This document shows, piece after piece, positions 49,631 to 62,800 of a stretch of DNA of 64,000 nt (within the stretch, counting starts at the first letter, position 1; the number at the start of each line of letters is the position of its first letter). The DNA comes from Fratercula arctica (lineage: Eukaryota > Chordata > Aves > Charadriiformes > Alcidae). The stretch is from the NCBI GenBank assembly GCA_947846985.1, contig CANTUZ010000002.1, positions 59,228,563 to 59,292,562 on the forward strand, in the 5' to 3' direction. A program made the translations under genes and the position numbers. Below the pieces are notes generated by a model that saw only the letters and a program-made list of their open reading frames with translations, made no database searches and had not been told where the DNA came from.

Positions 49631-50640
49631 AGTTACTTCTTTCTAGAAGACAGCTTAACAGGTCTATCTAATACTACTTTCTGTCTTCCAGGTATTAGAT
49701 TTTTTTTCTAAACCTATTTAAGAATAAAAATGAAAGATTATTTGTTGTGAAAACTAGCCATAGCATAGAGTAATTTATTTGTATTTATATGGAAAACTAA
49801 TCATAATTTAAAAATGAATTTCACAAAATTACGTAAAAGCAATTTTATTTTGTTACAAGTGTATTTTAAAGCAAAGATCTATACCGTCTAATATGAAATA
49901 CACAACCTGAGACCTGATACTCATACTAAAATCCTAATGATTCAATTCTTACTGAATCTGTTAGGTGTCTAAAGTCTAACAGGCAATCTTACACCTTTCT
50001 GTAATATATTATGATTGTGTGAATAACATTTTTTTCCTTTTTAGGTACTTCCTTAAAATAAAAAAAAAAATTTTCCCATCATACATCTTCATCAAGGCAC
50101 AGTACAAATGTTCTTTTTCTTCTTAGTTCTGATAGAAAAAGGACTGTCAACAGACAACAATAAATAATCATTTAATACTCAGGAAATATATTAGCTGGAC
50201 ACTTTCCCTATTTCAGATGTGATTTCCTATTTATATCCATTATATGACTGATCATGATTTCTTCTCTGATGCATAAACTTGAGCTTTTCCCTACCTCTTA
50301 ACCACAAACTAGCAGCAGTGTAAATAGTTTGATTTCTTTTTTAAAGTGTTACCAGTTTAACACATATCTTTCAGTCTTTGCAAGTGTACAGACAACATAA
50401 CAGCAGTTCCGCACATACAAATTGTGTATCTAGCCAGTAAGACAGGCTTTTTCTCACTGAAAACACTTCAATTTTCCTGACAATTCTTGCGTTAATCGTC
50501 ACAGTTCTTATAAAATATTTCTTAATTAGCTGCTAGATGGTTTGAGATAGTCAAATAGTTCTTAAGAATAAAACTGGTATCTATTAGATTCAGCAGATGT
50601 TTACCACAAGCAATGAAAATGAAGCATAACATGAAGTATT

Positions 50641-51290
50641 CATGGAATCATGGAATCACGGAATTTTTCAGAGTTGGAAGGGACCTCTAGAGATGATCTA
50701 GTCCAACTCCCCTGCCAAAGCAGGATTGCCTAGAGCACATTACTCAGGACTGCATCCAGGCGGGTCTTGAAAGTCTCCAGAGAAGGGGACTCCACAACCT
50801 CCCTGGGCAGCCTGTTCCAGTGCTCTGTCACCCTCACCGTAAAGAAGTTTTTTCTCATATTTGATCGGACCTTCCTATGTTCCAGCTTGTGCCCGTTACC
50901 CCTCATCCTGTTACTGCGAAACACTTAAAAGAGTCTGGCTTTGTCCTCCTTAAGCCCACCGTTTAGATACTTGTAAACATTAATAAGGTCTCCCCTCAGG
51001 CCTTCTCTTCTCCAGGCTAAAGAGTCCCAGCTCTCTCAGCCTTTCCTCATAAGGGAGATGCTCCAATCCCTCAATCATCTTTGTTGCCCTACGCTGGACT
51101 CTCTCCAGTAGTTCCCTGTCTGTCTTGAACTGGGGAGCCCAGAACTGGACACCATATTCCAGTTGTGGCCTCACCAGTGCAGAGTAGAGGGGGAGAATGC
51201 CCTCCCTTGACCTGCTGGCGACACTGTTCCCTATGCAGCCCAGAATTCCGTTGGCTTTCTTGGCGCCAAGGGCACATTGCTTGCTCATTC
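50641..51290 (-). mobile_element. CR1 LINE, 5'-truncated, reverse strand (best preserved)
   Basis: Read on the minus strand it runs from the middle of the ORF2 C-terminal region to the octamer-type tail, seen in complement as 'catggaatcatggaatcacggaa' at 50641-50663. Two frames survive. 50980-51288 includes [56 protein letters not shown] and [13 protein letters not shown]. 50730-50924 includes GNGHKLEHRKVRSNMRKNFF, VTEHWNRLPREVVESPSLET and the natural C-terminus. A frameshift near 50990 and a stop near 50925 separate them. Low divergence from the family pattern suggests it is the youngest CR1 here. Confidence 0.96.
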
Positions 51291-52069
51291 ACATAAGATG
51301 TATGTGTAAACTTTATTTTATACATTTTATTCTCTATCTTACCATGAGAAGCAACTATGAAAATGAATTAGTGATTGCAGAGGTTGTAGAGATAATGGTT
51401 AAATGAGGACATTTGTAGGTAGAAAACAATCCTTAATTTTTTTAACTTGGAAAAAATTAAACTTAAGCTTAGTCTTAGATGCCACTTTCCTTCTCTGAAA
51501 ACCAAGTTCAAGGTCTAAAATAAGGTTTCACACGAGCAAATAATAAACATCTTACATTCCAGAATGAGAAATTATTCATTACAAATCGGGTGCGTTATTA
51601 ATTTACAGCTGCTTGGATCTTACTGAATCCTCTTTTCTGGAAAAGTGTGTTTCATCCCTAATATTCACTTTTCACTTAGATAATCACCCAAGTCCTTTTG
51701 TGCTATTTTTGCTCCTTGACTCGAGGAAATACACTTCTAAAAATGCCAAATGACAAATGGTAATTGACGAAACTCTTGTTGGCACACAAAGGTCATAATT
51801 TACACATGAATTATTATTTATATATAGAACAAACATTCCACTGACATTTGGGCATATAAAAGACTCATGGATTTTAAACCTGGAAAGACCTGTGTTCAAG
51901 TAGGTTAACTTTTTGTACAGTATAGGCCAATATCCCTGCATTGATACTTTTATTCAACTAGTATATCTCCTAAGGGGAAAAGAAAAGTCTGGTTTGTCTA
52001 AGAATGGAGGACACATAAAAACGTTAGTGAGTTGTTCCATTAATTAGCTACCTCATAAAAAAAAAAAAA
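51291..52069. other. Unique AT-rich DNA with a poly-A run
   Basis: No gene is seen. A 17-base A run lies at 52057-52073, next to the start of an ancient CR1 relic. Confidence 0.4.
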
Positions 52070-52310
52070 AAAAGCCTTGATTTTAATTTGAATCTGTCTA
52101 GCATCCCTTCCAGGCCTTGGACTTACAACTTACAACTTATTTTCTGCCAGGCTCAAATGCTGTCCCATTTCTGTACCCAGAAAAAAAATTAATAGGTTAT
52201 GGTCACATCCTTTAACTTCTTCTGTTAAGCTAAACTTATTTAGTCCACAGATGCTCATGATCAGGGCTTTAGTCCTTTCATTCTCAGTATCAAACATAAG
52301 AACAATATAA
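52070..52310 (-). repeat. Ancient CR1/L3-like relic, reverse strand
   Basis: In complement it follows the ancient CR1/L3 3' region. The sequence 'ttaatttgaatctgtctagc' (52084-52103) is followed by 'catttctgtacccag' (52158-52172), 'atggtcacatcctttaacttcttctgttaagctaaac' (52198-52235) and 'cagggctttagtcctttcattctcag' (52262-52287). The order matches the family, with high divergence. Confidence 0.6.
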
Positions 52311-52475
52311 ATTTCTAAATCCTGTATGAATTGGATAGATTAAAAAAATAAGCATCTTCCATAACACTGTTGTGCCAAGGGCAAATATTCATCTACTCAA
52401 ATATTGTGACTCTCAAATCTCACTATTTTCCAGAACAGAGTATGCCACCTTACATAGCAGACCTATAAACTTATG

Positions 52476-52530
52476 GAGTGAGTGAGCAAGCGAGCGAGCG
52501 AGTGAGCAAGCGAGCGAGCGAGCGAGCGTG
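52476..52530. repeat. GAGC/GAGT tandem repeat with a 20-bp higher-order unit
   Basis: A tetranucleotide array of GAGT, GAGC and AAGC units. The 20-base unit agtgagcaagcgagcgagcg occurs twice in exact tandem (52481-52500 and 52501-52520), followed by further GAGC units. It is CpG-rich in AT-rich surroundings, so it is likely methylated and polymorphic in length. Confidence 0.9.
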
Positions 52531-55500
52531 TATACACCAGTGGAATTATTTGGCTGTAGTGTTGATTGGCTGAGTTGATTATTCGCATGCTAGCGACCTC
52601 TTGTAATCAGAGTATGTTTTCTGAACTTGTTCATTCTACAGCTAGTCTAAGTAGTCCATCTGCAGCAGTGTTAGATCTTGAATAGCAAAAATTGATTCCC
52701 AAAAGGTAAGTCAATCAGTCTGATTGTACATGTCTACACTCACCAGGTAAAGCTCAAATTTTGTTCCTCTCCTAGAATACATTTGAGAAGGATTTGATTA
52801 GTTATTAATAAAAGCTCCATAGAGAAATTGTGACATTCCTGCACTTCCAAATAGCAGGCAAAATTTAAAACTGATGGCTAAATATGAGTGAGGAGGAAAT
52901 ATACCATATGGGTTTACACCAGTGACTGACTGAAGATCTCAAGTTAGGAATAGTTTTCTTATTTAGTCAGCTGGGAGAAATAGCTTTACTCAAAGACTGA
53001 TTTAGCTTATTTATGATATGATTTGCATCATGGAGTTTCTTATTTCCCTGTATTCCCCAAATTCCACTTTAAAACTATTCTTAGCTGATGTTAACAAGTG
53101 TATCTGTACAGACAATGTAATGCTTTTCAGCTATTCAGTATATGTCATGAATTCTTTCATTTCAAGGAATATGTGGAAGCACAAATATTTTTAGTAGTAT
53201 TTAGGAATAAGTTGCCACATTCATGTCTGAAACACAAGAAAATAGTTTCCATGTTGAACAATAATTTCTAGGGGCTTCAACTACTAACATTTGGAAATAA
53301 TCACATGCAGAAACAGACAGACCTCACTTTGGGACAATAAAACTTTTTTTTTTTTAATCCTTATGTGCTTTTTATAAAATATTTTACCATATTGAAGCTA
53401 AATTTTAAAATTATCTGATAATTAAAATTGGGACCTTTTCACCTCAAAAAAAAAAAATCAGAGAAGAAGACTCATATTTAATTTTTAGAATGAAACACTT
53501 GATATGTTGAAAATTACTTTTTTTCAGAAATGGAGGCTTTTCATGAATTGGTATTTTCTTATGAAAAAGTCATAAGAAATTACTGACTGATGTAATCTGA
53601 GTTGTTCTCACATTACTAAAAAAGCGATTCCCAGATCATGGTGTTCAATAGAATATTCTTAAGTTGCCACTGAAATGAAAACATAGTTTTTATTAAAAAC
53701 CCCATTTGACTCTTAGAATTGTATCCTATACTATTTTTTAAAAGGCCAGATCAACAGGGAAAAGTGATAGCATTAGTGATATGAACTGACACATTTGAAT
53801 GAAACAGAAACGATTTTGAGTATGCAAGCTCTTCTTCGAGCCTGAAGCAAAACCAAAAAATCTAATTTTTTTCACTAGCTGGGAGCACTCATGTTCCAAA
53901 AAGTCCATACCTCTTTCAGGTTCATGAGTCCTAGTTTCCAGGTGAGATAAATATTTTAAATTTTAGGTTTGTTTTGCAAGGGTTTTTTGTAGGTCTACTT
54001 TGAGACTCTGAACTAACAGGTTAAAGAGGGGGGATTGCTTTGAAAAACATGTCTCCTAGTAACTAGTCCTATCACAGTTCCCTGAGTGAGTATGTTCCGG
54101 TACACAGCCATTGTTTTAATGTCATCCACCCAAGCTGCAAAAGCCTGTGGATCATGGGACAAAATGTACCACATTGTGAGATGTGCACTTGGAGAATGAT
54201 TGAGATGATAGTTCTTCCGTTCAGCAGGGTTTACTGATGGTAGCAATGGGTTTGAATTTGCAGGTTGCAGTTTTTACACCGGAATGGTCAGTTGGTGTTT
54301 GTAGGTCTGCTGATATCTGAATGCAAAGATGTGCTTGTTTTTCAGATAATTTTTTTTTTGCAATATGATCATCTTCTAGCATACTTTGTGATTATTTGTG
54401 GAAAATCTTATTTTCTTCTATTCTTGAATACTTATTACTATTACTAATATAATTACTGCAATCTTTTTAATAGAAGGATTCTAGTAACATTTTCCACTTT
54501 CACGAATATGTATTATGGACCAGAATCCTGCTAAATCTAAGAATCTTTGTCTCATAACAAATTCTGAATTTTAGTTTGTTTAATTAAGGTAGATACTAGC
54601 AGTCCTGAATAAGAATGAGAAGTTGAAATCTCTTAGAAGACATTTTTAGAAGAAAAAAAAAAAAAAAACCTAAAGGCCTTATCAAAATTCTGCACTTCAA
54701 TAAAAAATTGATTGAGACTTTATTTCCTAAACAAAGTGCTTTCAAAACTTTTAATTCTGTTTTTTACAAAACTTATATATTCTTGAGGAACATTCTAATC
54801 ATGTTGATCCAGACCTGTCAGTGAAAAATTCTTGCCTCCAATAACAGTCATCCAAATGTACACATGCATAAAGCATCATATTGGTAGTCAGAGTTCAAAC
54901 TATTAGTGGCTGCAGAAAAGCTAGTATCAAATCTTCAACAGCTGGTATTTCTGATAGCAGTACAAATCCAAATGAATGTTTGTTACAGTGGTGTAAACTC
55001 TGGATTTTCCATATACTGCTATCTATCAGGCCCATTCAAATGCTCTGATCTTTATGTAAGGCACCGATCCCTAGACACCTGTGATTTTTTAAAATATTAC
55101 ATTCTATTGGTTTATTTCATTCCACATAACACATAAACACACATCAGCAACAGAACTCTGTTTACCACTGTGAAAACATGTCCATAAATACCAGTGGTAT
55201 CTCTGCAACTGTGAGAAGAACAAGGTGAGTGGATTTCCACTCTGAACATTAATATACCATTTTGCCTGCTTCCTTGTGCTGCCATCCGTCCCCTACTGCA
55301 CTACTAATGATAATGGTAACGACAATAAGGACTTACCGTCAGCCATTTGTATAGCCTTCATCTGTAACACAATTAATTTTTAAAATTACTTCAGAACATT
55401 TGGGAACGCTAGCTTTTAGGTTCTCATCTTGAAAACAGTTTTGTTCGTGCTTGGCTTGATTCACTTGTAATCCTATTGCAGTCACTGACACTACTCATGC

Positions 55501-55657
55501 GAATACAAATAGTTGAGTGGTGCATTGCCTCCAGGAAAAGAATAGGTATCTAGTAATGATTCTTCCTTTACACCAGTTTTCTGTCTTTGTGAAATCATTT
55601 TTCTCAACAGTTTTTCATCATTTATAATGGGGTAAAATGATAAGAATCTAACTCCTT
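52531..55657. other. Unique AT-rich DNA, no gene seen
   Basis: There are A or T runs at 53345-53356, 53444-53457 and 54650-54667. Frames of 60-77 codons have no domains or splice support. Confidence 0.4.
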
Positions 55658-55725
55658 GGCCAGATCTTCAGAGACACAGTTCCATTGACTTCAAAACCAA
55701 TTTACTGCACCTGAGGATATGGTTC
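55658..55725. repeat. Degenerate palindromic amniote repeat
   Basis: 'ggccagatcttcag' at the left, 'tccattgacttcaa' at the centre and 'tttactgcacctgaggatatgg' at the right keep the palindromic plan: the left end is roughly the complement of the right end. Same family as 40668-40768. Confidence 0.5.
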
Positions 55726-56314
55726 TATATATTTTTTCTCTCTAAACCTAAGAGTTATTTATGCTTTCAGCTCTTATTTGTGAACATGAAGTGTTTCGTA
55801 TCACTTGTCTTAGATGACCAGGCCAACCTTTTTCACTCCTATTTATCCTATAACATCATGAAACACATACATCAGTTTCAACTTGTTAAAAGTATTGAGA
55901 ACTTTCTCCCTTTTTGCCTGCTGAGCGGAAGTATTCTGTATTTTGTGATAATGCATCTATAGAATTTGGGATCCCAAAGTGATACCTGCAATTGGTCCTA
56001 CTTCTAGTTCCAACTCAAGTTGCAACTCTCCCATCTTTTTTCTACCTTCCCAAACCATTTTCTTTTGCCAAAATAAGATTTATAATATTGCTCTGTTTTT
56101 CCACTCTTACTAATTGGTTAGCACCATACTTTATAGTTCTAATAAAAACACAGCTGCTTCCATTTTACGTGTTTGGACACTTTTTATAGGGGGAAGAAAC
56201 TTAAATAAAGATGAATTGAAAGAAAGTGGAAATTAAGTTTAATTACCACCACCAGAACAAACCACTTAAAGAATTACAGCATTTCAGTATAGATTTTGTG
56301 ACCACCGCAGACAA

Positions 56315-56362
56315 TAGGAATTTCTCCACTGACTTTAACAGCATTTGGATTCGGTCCCTGAA
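56315..56362. repeat. Degenerate palindromic repeat fragment
   Basis: 'ggaatttctccactgactttaacagcatttggattcggtccctg' resembles the half unit 'ggaatttc.ccattgacttcaatggg...ggatcaggccc' of the same repeat group. Confidence 0.35.
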
Positions 56363-59172
56363 ACTCAATTACTTGTATTGCAGAAGGAGAACGAAGGCAA
56401 GGGCAAGCTTACTTCCCTGATCAATGGTGCCTGTGAGCATTACAACACATATTAGAATATTTTTATATTACATATATGCTCACAGTTAGGGACACATATA
56501 GGCTTACTTTCCTTATTTGGGCTCCATAGGTACCTTTACTCAATGTTCAGAGAGAGGCAGGTGAAGCCATGATAAAATGCTTGGAAAAATATGCCTCTGA
56601 CAGCATTTCCAGGACAGCCCAGCCAAACACTACCCTGAAGGATGTAAAAGGGTAACAATAGGTTACTTTAAATAAATAAACCAGATGATAGCTTGGCAAC
56701 TGGATAGTGATATAACTTTGGAACATTGACAACTAGCAGAAACTGCGAAACAGTTTTGCTGAACTTGGGAACGAGTGCCACAGACCACATAGGAACCATC
56801 ATAAGGCTTAGATTTTGGAGTTATCTTGTCCTGTTCATACTCTTTCCCCTCCAAAACTTCCTTATGATAACTAAATATCATTGGTGAAAAGTAAGTATTT
56901 GTCCTTCGATTTTAAAATTCAGGGGAAGCTGCTACAAGCAGATGGCAAGCGGCTTCTACTGCTTTTTTTCCCTTCCTCCCTAGGGCAGAGGGAGCATTGT
57001 TGAAATACATTGGAACACTTCTACTTGAAACTAGGTAGGAAAACATTCTTTTGGGGGAAGATGTATTTGCCTATAGCAGAGATTATAACAGTAACTTTGG
57101 AAGAGATGAGGGGAGGAGGAAACACCTTTCAGTTGTTGAAATGTTGCCAAGACCATTCTTTCTGTGTCTGTAACTTTGTCTCTATGAGATGTCAGTCATG
57201 ATGTTCTATGGAAGAACATTAAAATGCACTTTTGATTAATTGGTGCACAAATTATTTCCCATTTGATCTGTCGGCATTAAATTTAATTCTAATGCACTTT
57301 CAGTGACTCTAGGACTGTTATATGAATTTGGAATGAATTTAGCCTTTATGTTTTAATTTGCTCAGCCACCTTATCTAAATAGAATATTCTAAGGTTTGGA
57401 ACAGCTGAAATACTGCTAGTAATTCTTAACTCAAATTTAAATACTTCTGAAATCAATCTAGAGAGAAAGTAAGCTTCCTCTTTGATTGAACAAATGTGTT
57501 TTCCTGCTTCTGATCTCAGGACAGTAAGTTAATGTTGTTGCCTCATCAATTTTTTGGAACATACAGTATGTTGTTCAGTAATATGCTCCTGAGAACACGG
57601 CTGAAATGTAATTGATATTCTTTTCTGCATTTTGAGAACAGTTTCCCAAGAATATTTTGATTTAAAAATAAATGGAGGTTTGTACAGCAAGGTAAAGATG
57701 ATTTACATACTGCTTTCTGCTGTAAATAGCTCATTTGGAAGTATACAAAATGGCTTGTTTTAGAAGCGGAATGTTCTTGTCTTGCAATATTGCATATATA
57801 CAATCCTGCATTCAGGGCAGGTAAAACCGGCCTAGATATTCACATCACTTTCATCACCGTAAGAGCTAAACCCTTTATTTTCTGTCAATGTACCAAATCC
57901 TGATGTCTCGATCAGATTTTACTCCACAGTGGGCCACTCTATTACCACTTGAGGAATTAGAATGTTGGATAAACTGAAGTTGCTATCTGTATTTTTGTGG
58001 TTAATATTAACAACAATAATTTAAATTTTGAGACTCTGATTACTTTTTACTCACTTTCTATTCAAGCAAAATCCCTGCTGAAAACAAAGTCTGTTTGACT
58101 GAGGCTTTCAAAATTTTCCCATAATAATCCTTTCCTGTGTTTTTCCTTCCCACATTTTATATATTTTCTGATTCATAACCTTCTTTTATAAGGACAACCT
58201 TAACATGTCCTTTTTTCTAACTCTTAGTTTGCTTAGTTTATCTTTAGGGGACATTCTCACTGAACACTATAGAAAATATGTTTATTCATAATATATTACA
58301 TTTTGGGACAATTGTTAGAACTGGTATCTTATCCAATGTATTAGTTTCATTCATCCTTGTAATTTGCAAAAAAATTAGAGAAGTCTTTTAATGACATTAT
58401 ACAAAAACACATTCCCATGACATCTGGGCTTATTGTTGTCTGAGTGGGTACATTTTTCGTATACTTTATTATCTTATTTGCCTGAGATTTGGCAGCCATT
58501 TACATCTTAGAGGCCTTGCATAAATCTATAGCTACCATCCATATTATCATGACCTGTATTTCTAGAGATTGATTGTTCCACAATGTTTAGGTTAATGAGC
58601 AGTTCATTGCAAAGTGTAGATTACATATTTGATTACGTTTGATGATGCCAATACATCACCTCTAGGAATCCGTATGCATTGCCTTAACTTCCAGAAATGA
58701 TATCTGTAATATTTGCTCTTTTTAACTACAGTGATCTAGGATTCTCATTACATAGGCAAAGTATACATTGTCATGAAAATTCACCAAAAACATCATCTGT
58801 GCTCACCTGCTATGCTTATGCTTGTTAGAAAGAGTCAGACTAAATGTTTATCATGGTTCTTATGTGCTTAAATGATTTCCTTCTATGCAAAGTACACCCA
58901 TAGTGGCAATTGATACCTGTAAAAATTACTGCTAATAATCATAAGAATTTCAGGGAAATAAAACCTCTGCTAGGTTTTTAGCCTTACTCTACTATACACA
59001 ATTCCATACAAAAAAGTAATTCATACCTAAAAAAATTTATATGAATGTAATATATAAGTAAATGTTTGTGGAATTTTAACTGGTAGCAAAATACAAATAA
59101 TATCAAGTAGAAACCAAGTAATTATTTGTGAAGCAATCCCACATAATCCTCAAATCCCTCACAGCCTTGTAC
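56363..59172. other. Unique DNA, no gene seen
   Basis: No frame is convincing. 57225-57350 and 58590-58760 are low in repeats and rich in TAAT/ATTA words, possibly regulatory. The rest is ordinary AT-rich DNA. Confidence 0.4.
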
Positions 59173-59220
59173 AGTACTTCTTTCAAGTCTGTATGGAGCA
59201 AATAGTACTTCTTTCAAGTC
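59173..59220. repeat. 17-bp direct repeat
   Basis: AGTACTTCTTTCAAGTC occurs exactly at 59173-59189 and 59204-59220, probably a local tandem duplication of 31 bases that has partly decayed. Confidence 0.8.
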
Positions 59221-59714
59221 ACATTAACTTATTTGGTTAGATATTATTCAAAACATATTCCATGCATTCGAAGTATTACAGCCTGTACTTAACTTAAATC
59301 AAAACAAAACACTGTTTTTGCCATTTATACAGGACTTTACTGAGAGGTAAAACTTTTTAGACAAATTGTTTCTCCACCATCAGAATTCAGTTAATGACAT
59401 ATGACTACAGATCACAGAAGTATTTCCATGGTCAGCACTACATCTGTACTATGTAGGCTACCTCTATATCTCTACTACAAAGATCTGGGATCAGCCCAGT
59501 GTTTTTATATGATATTTTATATTTCTGTCATTTAAATCCTGAGTAAAATAAGACTTAACTTTTTCTTTTGGCCTCTAGCTTTTGAGGCAAATAATTTATT
59601 TTGCTCTTAGTCATGGTACGCACCATAACACTGAGCACAATATTGTTATACTTTCATCAATTCATACATAAACACAGAAATAGTTTATAGCACATCTTAC
59701 CCATATTGACAGGA

Positions 59715-59800
59715 TAGCACCAGCAAGGACTGAACTTGTGACATCTGGCAACATCATCCACTTAAATTAAAAGTCTTAGTTCTTTTACCCAAGACTTGAG
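59715..59800 (-). repeat. Possible tRNA-derived SINE relic
   Basis: In complement, 'gcaaggactgaacttgtgac' resembles the Pol III B box of a tRNA-derived SINE (consensus GGTTCGANTCC reversed). It is followed by 'tctggcaacatcatccactt' and 'tcttagttcttttaccc', where the anticodon and A-box parts would fall. It is too degraded to be a tRNA gene, and the family is uncertain. Confidence 0.35.
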
Positions 59801-62800
59801 TATACAAACTGTACATACATTATAGTTACCGTTAGTGCTGGAGAAATATCACACTGGGAATGGTCTTTGTGTAGATATATTTCTATAGGAGTTTGGTGTA
59901 CAAGCTAACTCATGAAAAACACAAAGACTCTATCCTACTGTCGCAGAAAACAGATTTACTATTTGCAAAGAGCTATAGCTAACTGAGGAATGCTAAAGTC
60001 ACCTTTAAATCAACAGCTTTAGAGAAGTGTAAATTAAAATTTTGATGTAAAAATTATTCCAATTAATCACTGTGTAATAAATAACTTATCAATCCCAAAT
60101 AGCGTGTTCTAGCTTTTCTCTAATGAACCATCTCTCACCGCTTATACATAGTGTTTGACTGGGAACAACATACTGCGCTTTAAAGAGAAAACAACTGTCT
60201 TTCTGATAATGACCTGACTCCACAGGGAAAGAAAAAGATCCATATTTTTCAGAACATAAATACAAGCTTCCTTCATCAAAGAAGTACAAACTCCAGCTTT
60301 TCTCTCTCTGGGCCCTCTTTCATACACTGTTTGTTCACAAGGCTTTGGAAGTTCATAAACTCCAAGGTCAGAGACTCCTGAAGCTACTTCAGCCCCTCTT
60401 GGACTTTTTTTAAAAGTCTTTAGAGTTTTGGGAAAGAGGATTTGCCCATGCCTGTATCAGGTATCCTAACACAAAGGCTAACAGCTTCCTGGAAGTATAA
60501 TATCCTGTGCTATAATAGCCTCTCTGCTCTCTAATTTGTGTACCTATTTGGGAAGGTGATAAAGGGAAGAACAGGAAAATCCTAGGAAGGGAAGGACTGA
60601 TTGTCACAATTCCAAATCTGAGGCCTGTGCCTTAAAGTACATAGTACAACACACTGAAGAGTTTCTGACTAATGCAAGTCACTAGGAGATCCTCTCTGCA
60701 ATCAGAATTGTGGAGGAACAGCTAAAAACTCTGAGGGACTGTATGCTGTGTGCTTGGCACTGCAAATATAGATTGCTATGATCTGGTGGATGTAACACTC
60801 CCCTGACAAAAACTGAGAAAAATTAGTTTCCTTGCTGCAGTAAGATCCCTCTTAATTTTAGACAAACTTTGAGACAAAGCAGAAGGTAAAATTAATCTAG
60901 AATAAATAAATGACAGCCTTAAGAAATTAGTTACTGTATTTGGAGAGGTATATTGCAAAACAAAAACCATAGTATGCTTTGTAGTTACTTTTTGGGGTGA
61001 TCAAACAGGTACTACTCTTGGTAGTATCCTCTCTGCTCATTCTTGCTCTTCCATATAGTTCTTCATTTGCTTAGCATTGTCCATACATTTGTATTTAAGC
61101 TGTGAGTTGGATAGTTAGATGTTCCATATAAACTTTTTTTCAGGTTTTTGGTTTTGTTTTTTTTTTTTAATTCATAAAAACTTTCCTGATCTAGTTTACA
61201 ATGGAATCCCACAGACACTGCATTGGCCCAGTGAGGTGCCATGAACAGTTGTGGGAGTATGAGAATGAGTGGCTGGCACATAGAGAGCCAGAACTTCTTG
61301 AAATGGCTGTGCTACCTTATAGAACATTTCTGATACTGTAGGCGTCACTCTGATTTTGCTTTGAGGTGTTTTCTGTGTTTGTTCACTCGACATATTCTGA
61401 AGCCAAGTTAACTCAGAATAGTTTATATAGTTTTGAAGCAGAGGTCCAACATCTTGACAAGTATCATTGTTAATCACTGCTTTCCTTGAAGCAGAAATCT
61501 GAGCTGGAGTAAAGATTTCCTTTATAGACTCTTTTGTTAACTTTTGTTACTGAAGTTGCTACTGACGTTAAAGATAGCTTTAAAGATTTTCTTAAACCAC
61601 AATTCTGCTAATTGATTTAACCAGGTAACAGCTCTCCCTTGCTGACGGACACTTGTCTGTCGAAGTTTCCATCACTGTTAGATAAGGATGCCTTTATGAT
61701 ACACCTGCTCACTGAGCAGACCTAGGATGATTTGTCACCTGGTCTGGCTGTGAATGCGGTCACACAGTGCGCATCTGCTCTTCCCTGGCAGATCGGTAGT
61801 TGAAAGAGATCTTCATCACTTTTGAGTTTCCTTTAGCTTTAAATACATAAAGTTTCCATGGCACATAATTCTAGATCCATTCACTGTAAAAACTCACTAG
61901 CATAGACAGAGAATGCAGCTCATTACTAGCTTTTGATAGAGACAGCGCTTTAAAGCACTAAATAAACCAGGTGACACTTAAACACAGCTGTCCAGAATTT
62001 GAGGACACTCAGATACTGATAAACCAAGTCACATCATGAACAAGGCTTTTGAAAACCTTTTTGAGTGTGCTCTTGGAATTGTTTTCAGGCATGCTATTGC
62101 TAAAGACCGGTCTTAAGTTTCTTAGCTGTCACATTGGTAATTTTAAGATGCTGTCGAGGTCATGTTTTTACAGATTTTAACATGACAGCTAACTACCTCA
62201 TTGCCCACTGTATAACTGATACACATTTAAGGTCTTGTATGTAAGTTAATGCCTTTCAATTACTGTAATGGCACTGAGGACCATTACACTGAGGCACTAA
62301 CAGCACTGAGGAACGATATGGACAGAATGAAAGAAAGATGCAACAGATGTGTGGTTATATTTATCTGCTGCCAAATGCTGAGACAGTAAACATCAGCCTT
62401 TGCATAAGTACCAATCTAATCTTTTTAGTCAATTAAATGTTACCAAGTAGGTTATGTAGCAGATTTGTGTTTCAGGTTCTGTGTATATCTCTATCTGCAC
62501 AAATAATTGTTTTGTCTTCATGCAAGTTGAACATTGCATGGTAGAATGACCTTGGCAGAACTTAAGTGGACATGTGTCCCCTGAATAAATTTATGGAAGT
62601 AGGCATTTAAAACAATCAAATGAGAGATATGAACTAATTTTTGATATCCACTAATAGAATATTATGGCCACAATTTTCTTGAATTTGCATGGTCTAAAAT
62701 GTGCCACGAAGAAGAGATGGTTAATCTTCAGCCAGGTTTGGAGAAATTTAATGCCATAGTAAAATGTCTTATGAAGTGTTAAAACCAGGTTGGCACTTCC

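Larger units (their letters stand above)
45486..50640. other. Unique AT-rich DNA, little recognised
   Basis: Apart from the candidate exon at 46354 and a repeat fragment at 49591, nothing is recognised. 48430-48600 has the low-repeat, motif-rich look of a possible regulatory element. An imperfect tandem of 'agaggaggtaata' lies at about 49424-49450. Frames of 75-82 codons at 48622-49478 overlap on opposite strands. Confidence 0.4.

Noticed and set aside
59715..59800. tRNA gene
   Set aside because: Only a B-box-like word survives and the cloverleaf stems cannot be formed; a SINE relic is more likely.
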